From NCBI GenBank assembly GCA_002421605.1, contig DISJ01000005.1, positions 1-64,000 on the forward strand: a stretch of DNA of 64,000 bases, written 5' to 3'. Under the pieces are notes generated by a model, which ran no database searches, was not told the DNA's origin, and was given only the letters and a program-made list of their open reading frames with translations. Positions 1 to 8,445 of the stretch are shown piece after piece. Within the stretch, counting starts at the first letter, position 1, and every line of letters starts with the position of its first letter. Both the position numbers and the translations under genes were made by a program. This DNA comes from Rhodobacteraceae bacterium UBA6213 (GTDB lineage Bacteria > Pseudomonadota > Alphaproteobacteria > Rhodobacterales > Rhodobacteraceae).

Positions 1-15
1 GGGACCACGGGTAGC

Positions 16-1572
16 TTATCTTGACGGCGTGAAGTTCCACGGGAGCAGATCGTCGAGGCGGCTTTGAGGATGGCCGTTGGCGATCGCGGTCAGAGTGGCT
101 TTGAGATAGGCGAAGGGCTCGATGTTGTTGATCTTGCAGGTTTCGATCAGCGAGGCGATGCGGCCCCACGCGACGCCGCCTTCGTCGTGGCCGGCGAAGA
201 GCGCATTCTTGCGGTTCAGCGCGATGGGGCGGATCAGGTTTTCGACCCTGTTGGAGTCGATCTCGACGCGACCGTCGTGCAGGAAGGTTTGCAACCCGTC
301 CCAGTGGTTATGGATGTAGGTCAGCTTTTCGCCCAGCCGGGATTTGGCGGAGATCTTGCGGCGTTGCGCCTGAAGCCAGTCGCCGAAGGCCGCCACCAGC
401 GGCGCGGTGCGGGCCTGACGGGCAGAGAGGCGCTGGCCGGGCGCGATGCCACGGATGTCGGCCTCAACGGCGTAGAATTCGGCGATGCGGCGCAGGCCTT
501 CGGCGGCAATCTCGGAGCTGTCGCGGTCGAAGATTTCCTTGAGTTTGCGCCGGGCATGCGCCCAGCAATGCGCCACCCGAAGGGGCGCGCCGCCCTTGCG
601 CGAGGGCGTGATCAGCCGATTGTAGCCGGTGTAACCGTCGATCTGCAGGATGCCATCGAAGCCAGTGAGGAAGGTTTCGGCATTCTCGCCCGCGCGTCCG
701 GGGGCATAAAAATAGACCACGCCGGGCGGATCCTCGCCGCCCCAGGGTCGGTCGTCGCGGGCCAGCGCCCAGAGGTATCCGGTCTTTGTCACGCCGCGCC
801 CCGGGTCGAGCACCGGGGCTGTCGTCTCATCCATGAACAGCTTGGATGACCGCTTCAGGTGGCCGGCCAGCCGGTCGACAATGGGTTTCAGATGGAACGC
901 GGCTTTTCCGACCCAGTCGGCCAATACAGCGCGGTGCAGATCAAGGCCCGCCCGCGCGAGGATCTGGCTCTGGCGATACAATGGCAGGTGATCGGCGTAT
1001 TTGCTGACCAGAACATGGGCGAGGGTCGCCTCGGTCGGCAGGCCGCCCATGATCAGGTGGGACGGCGCAGGGGCTTGGGTCACCCCGTCGGTGCAGGTCC
1101 GGCAGGCATATTTCGGGCGCACAGTAACGATGACGCGCAACTGTGCCGGCACGATGTCCAGCCGTTCGCTGCGATCCTCGCCGATCTTGTGCATGATGCC
1201 GCACCCACAAGGGCAGATCAGGCTGGCAGGTTCGATGACCTCCTCAACGCGCGGCAGCGCGGCTGGCAGGTTGCCGATAGTGCGCTTTGGCGCGGGCTTG
1301 CTCGCCCCGTTGTCCGCCTTGGCGGCACGGGTTTCCTTCTCCGCCTCTACCTCGGCCAGTGCGATGGACAGGTCTTCGAATGCCAGCTGCCGTTCATCTT
1401 CAGACAGCTTTTCCGACCGCTTGCCATGCAGGGCGTGGTTCAGTTCGGCGATCAGATGCTCCTGCCGCCGGGTGATTTCCGTCAGCGCCGCCACGGTTTC
1501 CATCAACGCCAAAACCGCCGCACGTTGTGCGGCAGGAATGGCGGAAAGGTCGATGGCGGGGGCACTCTGCAT
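16..1572 (-). CDS. tnpC: IS66 family transposase (TnpC)
   Basis: This 518-residue DDE transposase catalyses IS66 transposition. The N-terminus (about 20-80) looks like a leucine-zipper helix. A zinc-finger-like region follows, with Cys120, 122, 124, 157 and 160. The catalytic domain shows Asp248 in FMDETTAPVL, Asp312 in LQIDGYTGY and a Glu in the IDSNRVENLIRP block (probably Glu444). Length is normal for IS66 TnpC and no frameshift is seen. It lies 54 bases downstream of tnpB. The family assignment is secure. Activity cannot be judged because the left IS end is outside the window. Confidence 0.96.
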   Translation of the reverse strand: MQSAPAIDLSAIPAAQRAAVLALMETVAALTEITRRQEHLIAELNHALHGKRSEKLSEDERQLAFEDLSIALAEVEAEKETRAAKADNGASKPAPKRTIGNLPAALPRVEEVIEPASLICPCGCGIMHKIGEDRSERLDIVPAQLRVIVTVRPKYACRTCTDGVTQAPAPSHLIMGGLPTEATLAHVLVSKYADHLPLYRQSQILARAGLDLHRAVLADWVGKAAFHLKPIVDRLAGHLKRSSKLFMDETTAPVLDPGRGVTKTGYLWALARDDRPWGGEDPPGVVYFYAPGRAGENAETFLTGFDGILQIDGYTGYNRLITPSRKGGAPLRVAHCWAHARRKLKEIFDRDSSEIAAEGLRRIAEFYAVEADIRGIAPGQRLSARQARTAPLVAAFGDWLQAQRRKISAKSRLGEKLTYIHNHWDGLQTFLHDGRVEIDSNRVENLIRPIALNRKNALFAGHDEGGVAWGRIASLIETCKINNIEPFAYLKATLTAIANGHPQSRLDDLLPWNFTPSR

Positions 1573-1626
1573 AGGCTGGAGCTACCATAAAACCCCAGTA
1601 AAAACACGCCAAACCACGCGGTTGAT

Positions 1627-1980
1627 TCACTCTGCCGCAGCCGGCGGGCGGGTTTCCAGCGCCTTCACTTTGCGCCAGTCGAGACCCGCAAACAGCGCCT
1701 CGAACTGGGCATGGTTCAGCGCCATCACCCCATCCTTGATCGCGGGCCAGGTGAAGGTCGCGTCCTCCAGCCGCTTGTAGGCCATCACCAGACCGGTGCC
1801 ATCCCAGAAGAGCAGCTTCAGCCTGTCTGCCCTGCGCGAGCGGAACACAAAGACCGTGCCGGTGAACGGGTCCTTGCGCAATTGGGAGGACACCAGCGCC
1901 GCCAAGCCATCATGACCTTTCCTGAAGTCGATGGGCTGGGTCGAGACCAGAAACCGCACCCGGTTCGAGGGGAGCATCAT
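1627..1980 (-). CDS. tnpB: IS66 Orf2 family accessory protein (TnpB)
   Basis: A 117-residue protein of the IS66 Orf2-like family, with the family hallmarks VSTQPIDFRKGHDGLAALV near the N-terminus and FVFRSRRADRLKLLFWDGTG in the middle. The chosen start is the MMLPSNRV methionine, because its ATG overlaps the tnpA stop in an ATGA arrangement at 1977-1980. A longer upstream extension is possible but would run inside tnpA. It is needed for transposition in IS66 elements, although its biochemical role is not settled. Confidence 0.95.
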   Translation of the reverse strand: MMLPSNRVRFLVSTQPIDFRKGHDGLAALVSSQLRKDPFTGTVFVFRSRRADRLKLLFWDGTGLVMAYKRLEDATFTWPAIKDGVMALNHAQFEALFAGLDWRKVKALETRPPAAAE

Positions 1981-2405
1981 GACGACGGCCCGATCGCCCG
2001 CACAATCTCGGCAATTCTTGTGGCTGTCGTGGCACCGTCCAGCCGGATCATCACCTGGCCCACGGCGATCTCGATGGATCCCAAGGGCTGCGCTTCTGAC
2101 TGGCACGGTCGCTCAGGACGCGCTGGCACAGCCGCCGCATGTCCATCCGACAGCACGAGAGGGGCAAAGCAAAAGCCGTCGTCCGCCAACGCAGGCAAAA
2201 CCAACTTCCCGTCCCGCGCCCGACCACGCCATTCCGACAAATGGTTCGCCCGAAGCCCATACCGCGCCGCAACCGCGTTCACCGTCACACCTGGCTTCAG
2301 GCTTTCCGCAACGATCTGCGCCTTGACATCGTCCGGCCATCGTTTCTGGCCATTTGCCCGTATCTCAACCCCGTAGTCCCTGAGAAACTCCACCGTAGTC
2401 GCCAT
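1977..2405 (-). CDS. tnpA: IS66 TnpA-type helix-turn-helix protein
   Basis: A 142-residue protein whose N-terminal half resembles the Tnp_1/HTH fold of IS66 TnpA: KRWPDDVKAQIVAESLKPG, then VNAVAARYGLRANHLSEWR as the recognition helix. It is the first gene of the element, about 85 bases inside the tip at 2490, and its stop overlaps the tnpB start. It is presumed to bind the IS ends. No disruption is seen. Confidence 0.93.
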   Translation of the reverse strand: MATTVEFLRDYGVEIRANGQKRWPDDVKAQIVAESLKPGVTVNAVAARYGLRANHLSEWRGRARDGKLVLPALADDGFCFAPLVLSDGHAAAVPARPERPCQSEAQPLGSIEIAVGQVMIRLDGATTATRIAEIVRAIGPSS

Positions 2406-2486
2406 CGCGAAACTCCTGCCCCGATCTCCATCAGCCTTGGAGTCGCAGGTCAGGCAAAAACTGGGAAGGTGCGGCCCAGGAAACGC

Positions 2487-3134
2487 TTACATATAGTCCA
2501 CCCATTTACCCTCATGGATGACCGTATCCGCTTCGGTCAGGCCCTCTGAAATGGTCGAGAACTCACCAGCTTCGATCAGCGGCCAGATCGACATCCGCTT
2601 GCTGGAGTCCAAGAGCGACTGCAGCTCGGTTTCCAACTTGCGGGTCATCACAGCATCGACGCGGTAGCGGGCTAGAGCCGCCTCGATCTCCACTTTGCGC
2701 TGTTGGTTCTTGAGGTGTTTCTCGATCTCCACCAACATGGTGGGGAAGCCTGACACGATGTCTCGAAGGCCAACCCCGTTGATCATCAGCTGCGTAAAGT
2801 TGGAGGCTAGGTTTGACATTGGTACGATGATTGAGCGAATGACGATCGTGTGCTTTGCTGTGGACACCCCCGCTTGCCAGCCTGACTCAGCCCGCGAGAG
2901 ATACTTGAAGGTGTTCTTGCCCATGATCGCCGTCATGGTATCCACGAAGGCTTTGCGCACCGGCTCGTTGATCCGACTGGCCCCAGTCCAAGCGTCCTGG
3001 ATCGAGGGCTCACGGTAGCCAAGCGTATTATTCATCATGTCCCGACGAACCGGGAAGAAATCCTCCCCGAAGACCTCTTTGATGTAATCCTTCATCTCAG
3101 CCGGAACCGTCTTCCAGTTGTCGATGTCCTCAGC
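2487..3134 (-). pseudogene. Fragment of a phage gene, truncated at both ends
   Basis: An open frame on the minus strand runs from 3134 to 2490. An in-frame TAG at 3135-3137 sits just upstream, and the frame ends in a TAA made of IS66 tip bases (2487-2489). The first ATG at 3095 gives 202 residues, but the frame stays open for 13 codons before it (AEDIDNWKTVPAE), so that ATG is probably internal. The text is rich in acidic and helical segments (MSIWPLIEAGEFSTISEG, HLKNQQRKVEIEAALARY). It reads like part of a very large podovirus-type internal virion or virion-associated protein. This family guess is from general impression only. It is the only recognisable structural phage gene left here. Confidence 0.55.
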
Positions 3135-3623
3135 CTAAAGACTCCCTAAACCTCAAGCTGAAAACGGCAATCTTTTCGAGATGATTTCGAGACTCGAAAA
3201 GTTCTCAACTTTCAGTTGTGCGCCCTACTTTCTAAGAGCATGGGTTCCCGCCAGCTGATCCTTGTGTAACACCCAAAAAGCTTCAACTATATACAACTTT
3301 CATTTTCTACCTCTGAATGTGCCGCCTTTACTTCGATCATCCAAAATTCGCTTGTAAAAAACAAAAAATCCGACAAGAAACGTGGGGCGATGATTGAAAA
3401 TTCTAAGTTCAACACCTAAACCCTGAAACACCCGGATATTGCCAAGAAGCGCTATAAACAGCCTAAAGGCTAACTCTTTGGATCCGCATCGCGGAAATGG
3501 TTGCCAGAAACTTCAACAGCATTGCTCTGCGGGGCATTCGATTTCCGTCTATCGCAGCGGAGAAGACTAGAAGAGATATGCATGATCGCCATCGATCTTG
3601 ACTGATCGGACTCGTCATGCGAC

Positions 3624-3640
3624 TACATTCGTCAAATGTA
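3624..3640. repeat. Palindrome TACATT-N5-AATGTA, copy 1
   Basis: The site reads TACATTCGTCAAATGTA. A second copy (3978-3994) differs only in the centre, with CGCTA in place of CGTCA. Six-base arms around a five-base spacer are typical of a dimeric protein-binding site. The role is unknown; a phage repressor, excisionase or integrase arm site is possible. Confidence 0.5.
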
Positions 3641-3977
3641 TGCCAATGATAGATTTCTGAAATCTAACACGTTTTTCTCAAGCCACCGATCACCACCTGC
3701 CAAGACCGATGTCCGAGCGACCTGCTCTCGGACGTCGCTCTCGCGACAGCCATCTCGTTTCGTATTTGATCATCACCGAACCCGGGGTCAGATTTCCTGG
3801 TCACGCGGCCTTCCTGGCAATCCTTTCAATACAAATTTGAAATGCATCGAGTGAACGACTTTGCGTTTAATACGACTCGCATGAAGGTGATGTTTTATTC
3901 CAAATTTCTCACCTCGCCGATACATTTTCCTATTGTAACTAAGTGATCATAGCGACGGTGTGGCTTTGCTATTTTGC

Positions 3978-3994
3978 TACATTCGCTAAATGTA
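3978..3994. repeat. Palindrome TACATT-N5-AATGTA, copy 2
   Basis: The site reads TACATTCGCTAAATGTA, 354 bases to the right of the first copy and 15 of 17 bases identical to it. A half-site-like AAATGTATG also occurs just after the integrase stop, near 5669. The shared arms and the location in the integrase upstream region suggest an element-specific protein site, which is inference. Confidence 0.5.
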
Positions 3995-4557
3995 TTAGTA
4001 GTAGCAATTTTCTTGCATCCTGCTGGCGATCTTGCTATAATTGACTTGAGCTGCAGTGCAAAGCCAACGCCACTAAAAATATCCCATTTCTATATATAGA
4101 AAGAGGGCCGTTGGGGGTGTGTCAAAACCAGAACCAAGTTCTGGCTTTGAGCGTGCGAGGTCCGGTCGCCCACGCTCGGAGTTCTTCTGATCATTATTGA
4201 TCTCAACTGCATCCGTTCGACCGACAGTGTTATTCGCGAAAATCGGGATCCGATGCCAAGATGCGTTTTGATGACGAACCTGTTCGGGCTGGCCATTCTT
4301 GGTTCCAGGATCCAGCGCGTACTACTGCGCTCGATCCGCTACACCGTTGCTGGCGCTCCCCAACAAACCATCGGTATCTCCCTGTAAGACCAGAACCCAA
4401 CAGCAGGTTGGCGCTGCTTCTCTTGACGAGCCCTCGGGCCGGTTGCCGCATCGAGTTTGGAATGATCCGTCAGGTAGAGCGCAAGCAGATTGCGTGCGGG
4501 CACCTCGGTCCGCGGGAACTGCCCCAGATCAACACCCATAGCAGGAGCTGATAGCCA

Positions 4558-5661
4558 ATGGCACGTAGGTTGAAAGGTGCCCGCCTCCACTGGCGGAATA
4601 GGGATGCTGAGGGCAAGGAGTCTACCTGGGAAATCCGCGATGAATCCAGCAGAATCTCAACTGGCACAAGCAGTCGCCAAGAGGCAGAATTGCTGCTTTC
4701 CGAATACCTGTCCCAAAAGCATAGGCCCGCTGGCCCAGTGGGTCCGCATGAGATGAGCATCTCCCAATGCCTGACAATCTATGCTGACGAGCATGCGACC
4801 TATGTCGTGGATCCACCTAGGATCGGCTATGCTATCGACGCCTTGGACCGCTTCTGGGCAGACCAACCCACCTCTATCATTGCTGGCAACACATGCCGAA
4901 AATACGCCAACTCGCGGGTGACCAGGTTCGGAAAGCCTGCCTCGAACGGCACCATCCGTCGCGAACTCAGTGTGCTGCAGGCAGCGCTCAATTACTGCCA
5001 TGGCGAAGGCTACCTCACATCGGTACCAAAGGTCACGCTGCCGCCAAAGCCTCCTGCCCGGGAACGCTGGCTCACTCGACAAGAAGCGGCCTGGCTCCTC
5101 CGCGGGGCAAGGAACCTGCGGGTCGACGGAAGGCACCTCGCCGATTTCATCCTGCACGCGCTCTACACTGGTTCAAGAAAAGTGACGATCCTCGCCATGT
5201 ACATTAACACACCGAGCCTCGTAGGCGGTCACGTCGATACGGTGCAGGGCATCCTTTACCGCAAGCCCAGAGGCAAGTCTGAGACAGCCAAGTGGCAGAG
5301 GCCGGCACGGATCCCTCCGCGCTACCTGGCCCACCTCAGGCGGCAAGCCAAGCGCGGGCGCAAATACGTCGTGCAGGACTACCGTGGTAACCGCGTGGGC
5401 GAAATCAAGCATAGCTGGAGCCGAGCTAGAAACTTGGCCATGGAGCTTGCCAGAGCCAAGGGGATCGAATTCGATCTCTCCGATGTCACCCCCCATACGC
5501 TCAAGCATACTGCCATCACCTGGGCACTTCAGAAAGGCGTCTCGATTTGGGAGACTGCGGGATACTTCTCGACCTCGCCGGAGACGATCAACCGCGTCTA
5601 CGGCCATCACAGCCCTGATTTCCTGAAGGGCGCGATCGACGCTCTGAACCGGAGCAAATAG
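4558..5661 (+). CDS. int: Phage-type tyrosine integrase/recombinase
   Basis: This 367-residue site-specific recombinase should integrate or excise the element at the neighbouring tRNA-Arg. It has an N-terminal SAM-like core-binding part (about 65-165) and a catalytic part (about 170-360). Catalytic residues visible are Arg207 (ALYTGSRK), His313 (TPHTLKHTAITW) and the nucleophile Tyr348 (INRVYGHHSPDF). The usual HxxR motif reads HxxK here (Lys316), and the later His/Trp position reads GYFSTS. The start ATG is preceded by a GGAG motif (CAGGAGCTGATAGCCA). The gene reads toward the tRNA 3' end, 187 bases away. It appears intact although the rest of the element is decayed. Confidence 0.9.
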   Translation: MARRLKGARLHWRNRDAEGKESTWEIRDESSRISTGTSSRQEAELLLSEYLSQKHRPAGPVGPHEMSISQCLTIYADEHATYVVDPPRIGYAIDALDRFWADQPTSIIAGNTCRKYANSRVTRFGKPASNGTIRRELSVLQAALNYCHGEGYLTSVPKVTLPPKPPARERWLTRQEAAWLLRGARNLRVDGRHLADFILHALYTGSRKVTILAMYINTPSLVGGHVDTVQGILYRKPRGKSETAKWQRPARIPPRYLAHLRRQAKRGRKYVVQDYRGNRVGEIKHSWSRARNLAMELARAKGIEFDLSDVTPHTLKHTAITWALQKGVSIWETAGYFSTSPETINRVYGHHSPDFLKGAIDALNRSK

Positions 5662-5848
5662 ATTTCCGAAATGTATGGGGGTGGACCCTCTGAGAGGTCG
5701 GCGGTGTTGATTTCTGGGTCCAGCGATCGGGTGGAAATCAGCAAGACGAGACCTCGGTTTCATCTCGATTCTCAATCATTTCCGCACCCAATCGGGACCC
5801 GACGCCCTTCTGGTTCGCTGAAAAAGCAAGCTAAGTCATTGATTTTTT

Positions 5849-5925
<77 letters not shown>

Positions 5926-6003
5926 TTCGCGGCAATGCTATAGAGGCTTCCTGATGGCTCTGCAACCGGCTGGCGATGCGTGCGGGGGGATTGTGCGTTC
6001 GGC

Positions 6004-6237
6004 TTACGCGCAGGTGCGCCGCGCACTGCGCTGGCCGCGTTGGGGGCGCAGGCGGGGGGCGCGCGCGGGCAGATCGGCCAATATGGCAGCGCGCGCCTCG
6101 GGCGACATCTGCGACCATGTAGCGATCTCGTCTAGCGTTCGCAAACAGCCCATGCAGAGCCCTTCGCTCGGGTGCATCAGGCAGATCTTGACGCAGGGGC
6201 TTTGTGGCTCATCGCGCTGCCAGAGATCCTCACTCAT
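6004..6237 (-). CDS. DUF1289 domain-containing protein
   Basis: A 77-residue protein matching the DUF1289 pattern SPCVKICxxxPxxGxCxGCxRT, with four cysteines (15, 19, 28, 31) that look like a metal site, followed by LDEIATWSQMSPEAR. The tail is basic and Pro/Arg rich. The start overlaps the ruvX stop (ATGA, 6234-6237), so the two are translationally coupled. The biochemical role of the family is not known. The assignment to the family is firm. Confidence 0.88.
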   Translation of the reverse strand: MSEDLWQRDEPQSPCVKICLMHPSEGLCMGCLRTLDEIATWSQMSPEARAAILADLPARAPRLRPQRGQRSARRTCA

Positions 6238-6716
6238 CGCGCGTTTTCGCGTTCGATGTTGCGCAGCCGATCAAGGGCGCCTTGTAGGATGTAACCGGCG
6301 GCGATCTGGTCGATCACCTCCGCGCGGCGGCGGCGCGAGGTGTCAGCCTCCAGCAGTGCCCGTTCTGCAGCGACGGTTGAAAGCCGCTCGTCCCAGTAGC
6401 CGATCGGAAGCTCGGTCAACCGCGAGAGGTTGCGCGCAAAGCCGCGCGTCGCCTGACAGCGCGGGCCTTCAGAGCCGTCCATGTTCAGCGGCAAGCCAAG
6501 CACGATACCTTGTAATTCGCGCTCTGCAACCAACCGAAGCAGCGCAGCGGCATCAAGCGTGAACTTTTCGCGCCGAATCGTGGTCAGTGGCGAGGCGACC
6601 TGTCGGCCCCCGTCAGAGACAGCCACACCGATCGTCTTGGTGCCAAGATCAAGCCCCGCCAAACCTCCTTTGGGTGGAAGTGCGGCTGCAAAATCGGCCA
6701 GCGTCTCACAGATCAT
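6234..6716 (-). CDS. ruvX: RuvX/YqgF family nuclease (pre-16S rRNA processing / Holliday junction resolvase-like)
   Basis: 160 residues with an RNase H-like fold. The first strand motif LAGLDLGTKTIGVAVSD (Asp23) and the later YWDERLSTVAAERALLEAD and IDQIAAGYILQGALD blocks match YqgF/RuvX. In Escherichia coli the family is implicated in 16S rRNA 5' end maturation, and a resolvase role has been proposed. The start overlaps the end of ccmI by four bases and the stop overlaps the DUF1289 gene, giving a three-gene unit ccmI-ruvX-DUF1289 on the minus strand. Confidence 0.93.
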   Translation of the reverse strand: MICETLADFAAALPPKGGLAGLDLGTKTIGVAVSDGGRQVASPLTTIRREKFTLDAAALLRLVAERELQGIVLGLPLNMDGSEGPRCQATRGFARNLSRLTELPIGYWDERLSTVAAERALLEADTSRRRRAEVIDQIAAGYILQGALDRLRNIERENAR

Positions 6717-8227
6717 TCCACCGCCCCGGCGGCTTGCGCCGCCGTGCGGACTTGCGCCAGATCTTCAGGCTTATCGGCAAAGGCGATTTGCGCCGCCGCC
6801 CACTTTACCTTGGCCTCGTCGGTGCGCCCCAGTGTGCCAAGGGCGTTGATGAGTTGCACCCATTCTGCAGCACTGCCGCCTTCGGTTTCCAGCCTGTCTG
6901 ACAGTCGCGCTACCATAGAATCGATGAAGCTAGATTGCTCCTCAGCGGAAAGGGATGCAGCGGCGGCCATATCTTCGGCCGAAGGTCCGGCCAATGCAGG
7001 CGGCATCGCTTCGCCGATGGCCGCACCTTCGATCATCGCAAGATCGACGGGGCGTTCGGCAAAGACCTGCTGTGCTTCTTCCCATACTGCTGCGGCGCGC
7101 TGCTCGTCACCCAGAAGCTTTAGCGCCCTGATCAGGCGCGCCCATTCTTCGGCGGTGCCGCCCATCCCTGCCATCTTGCTCATCAATGCCTGCGTTGCTT
7201 CCCCCAGCGCCGCTTCGCGCGCCTCTGGCGCTAAATTCGCCGCGGCGGCTAGATCGGTGGCGGTCGGGCCGACCGCCTGCGCCGCAGGCGCCTCATAATC
7301 CGCTTGCCCCGCGAACCATGCGAGTTCGTTGATCGTTCGCCGGATCGGGGCGATCCACGGCGCATTTTCAGGCCCGCGGGCCAACAGCGCCGACCAGATA
7401 TCGAAGGTGCGGTCGGGGCGGTTCAGCTGCGCCATCATAAGCCCCATGTAGTAAAGTGCTGTGCCGTTGCCTGGGTCTTTGTTCAGAACACTGCCCAGCA
7501 CTGCCTCGATTTCGGGGGTGATGACGCCGCCGGTTGCACCGATCATGAATTCGGCCTGCATCGCCAAATCATTTGCGCTTGCGGTATCGCCCTTGAGCGC
7601 AATCAGTTTTTGCTGCGCGATCCAAGCCTCATGAAAGTTGCCCAAAAGCGCTTCGTTGCGCGCCAGAAGATCATGCCCCTCCGGGTCGTCCGGCCGATCA
7701 ATTACCGCTTGGCGCAGCTTGACCATCAAATCGGCAAACTGCGCGTCGGGCTCTGGGGGTGCTCCGCGTATTGCGTCAGCCGTTGCCTCCGCCTCAGTTT
7801 GCGAGGGGCGCGCGTCGTAGGCGGCGTTCGATTCGGCCAGCCGCGCATACATGGGCTGATCGGAAAAACCGGGCGTCCCGAGCCACTGATAAACCCCGAC
7901 CGACGCCCCCAAAAGCGCCATGATCGCCACCGCAGCTGCAGCCGTGGCGCCGAGCGGCGCGCGCTCGCCAACCCGTCCGCCTTTGGCGGCGCGGTCTGCC
8001 TCGAGCAGACGGCGCGAGATTTCGACCCGCAACCTCTCGCCCTCATCAGGTGCAATCACCCCACGGGCAAGGTCTGCCTCGACGCCTTTCAACTGGTCGC
8101 GGTAAAGCCCCAGGTCCTTGGCAGCATCAGGCTGTGCCGCAGCCTCTGCTCCGCCACGCCAAAGTGCGAGCATGAACAAAAGCGCGATGACGGCAACCAG
8201 GGCCGCAGTCAGGGTCCAGAACAACAT
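6713..8227 (-). CDS. ccmI: c-type cytochrome biogenesis protein CcmI
   Basis: A 504-residue inner membrane protein that presents apocytochrome c to the haem ligation complex. The N-terminal membrane segment LFWTLTAALVAVIALLFML is followed by the CcmI signature DLGLYRDQLKGVEADLARG. A second membrane segment lies near residues 88-110. The long periplasmic C-terminal part has TPR-like repeats, including two similar blocks (EWARLIRALKLLGDEQRA and EWVQLINALGTLGRTDEA). The start at 8227 is chosen because AAGGGAGTGCCC precedes that ATG; an ATG nine codons upstream lacks such a site. Other ccm genes are not in the window. Confidence 0.92.
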   Translation of the reverse strand: MLFWTLTAALVAVIALLFMLALWRGGAEAAAQPDAAKDLGLYRDQLKGVEADLARGVIAPDEGERLRVEISRRLLEADRAAKGGRVGERAPLGATAAAAVAIMALLGASVGVYQWLGTPGFSDQPMYARLAESNAAYDARPSQTEAEATADAIRGAPPEPDAQFADLMVKLRQAVIDRPDDPEGHDLLARNEALLGNFHEAWIAQQKLIALKGDTASANDLAMQAEFMIGATGGVITPEIEAVLGSVLNKDPGNGTALYYMGLMMAQLNRPDRTFDIWSALLARGPENAPWIAPIRRTINELAWFAGQADYEAPAAQAVGPTATDLAAAANLAPEAREAALGEATQALMSKMAGMGGTAEEWARLIRALKLLGDEQRAAAVWEEAQQVFAERPVDLAMIEGAAIGEAMPPALAGPSAEDMAAAASLSAEEQSSFIDSMVARLSDRLETEGGSAAEWVQLINALGTLGRTDEAKVKWAAAQIAFADKPEDLAQVRTAAQAAGAVE

Positions 8228-8288
8228 GGGCACTCCCTTCAGGTTGACATTCATTTAGAGCGAGATCGCGCCAAGCAAAACCCCAAGT

Positions 8289-8327
8289 TGCGACACACGC
8301 GCACCATGCCGCAGGTGTGATGTCGCA
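8289..8327. promoter_or_regulatory. Inverted repeat in the ccmI-soxB intergenic region
   Basis: TGCGACA (8289-8295) and TGTCGCA (8321-8327) form perfect 7-base arms in the divergent intergenic region, with CAC/GTG extending the pairing after a small bulge. It could be an operator controlling the sarcosine oxidase operon, or a hairpin. No regulator gene lies next to it, so this is only a candidate. Confidence 0.35.
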
Positions 8328-8445
8328 TTTTTCCCCATTATGCCGCATGGGTGCTGCTTGCGGCCGCGGCCATGGTCCATCAGTCTGGCGACAATAGGCG
8401 CGACGGGCGGGAATCGCCGTGGGCCAAGGCTCGGGAGTTCGGAGC

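Larger units (their letters stand above)
1..2490 (-). mobile_element. IS66-family insertion sequence, left end outside window
   Basis: Three minus-strand genes in the usual IS66 order (tnpA, tnpB, tnpC) fill this stretch. Read on the minus strand, the tnpA-side tip begins GTAAGCGTTTCCTGG at 2490, and GTAAGC is the typical IS66 terminus. The other tip would lie just left of position 1, because tnpC ends at 16, so the inverted repeat and the 8-bp target duplication cannot be checked. All three reading frames are open, so the element may still be active. It sits in a phage-derived gene fragment. Confidence 0.93.
3138..4557. other. AT-rich region without a convincing gene
   Basis: About 1.4 kb with many runs of A and T and frequent stops in all frames. 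The short open frames here (for example 72 codons at 3636-3854) show no family resemblance and no convincing ribosome binding site. The stretch holds two near-identical 17-base palindromes (see separate entry) and the sequence upstream of the integrase. It looks like decayed mobile-element DNA. Confidence 0.6.
2491..5848. mobile_element. Degraded prophage or integrative element remnant next to tRNA-Arg
   Basis: Between the IS66 tip and tRNA-Arg(CCG) lie a phage gene fragment, an AT-rich stretch without genes and a tyrosine integrase pointing at the tRNA 3' end. That is the arrangement of an element integrated into a tRNA gene. Base composition between 3138 and 4250 is clearly lower in G+C than the flanks. 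The left boundary is unknown because the element may continue beyond the window. No second copy of the tRNA 3' end was found inside the window. Confidence 0.65.

Noticed and set aside
64..849. Long plus-strand frame opposite the IS66 transposase
   Set aside because: It is antisense to a clearly conserved transposase and has no family resemblance of its own.
3636..3854. 72-codon frame in the AT-rich remnant
   Set aside because: No ribosome binding site, no homology impression, and its start lies inside the palindrome; likely chance.
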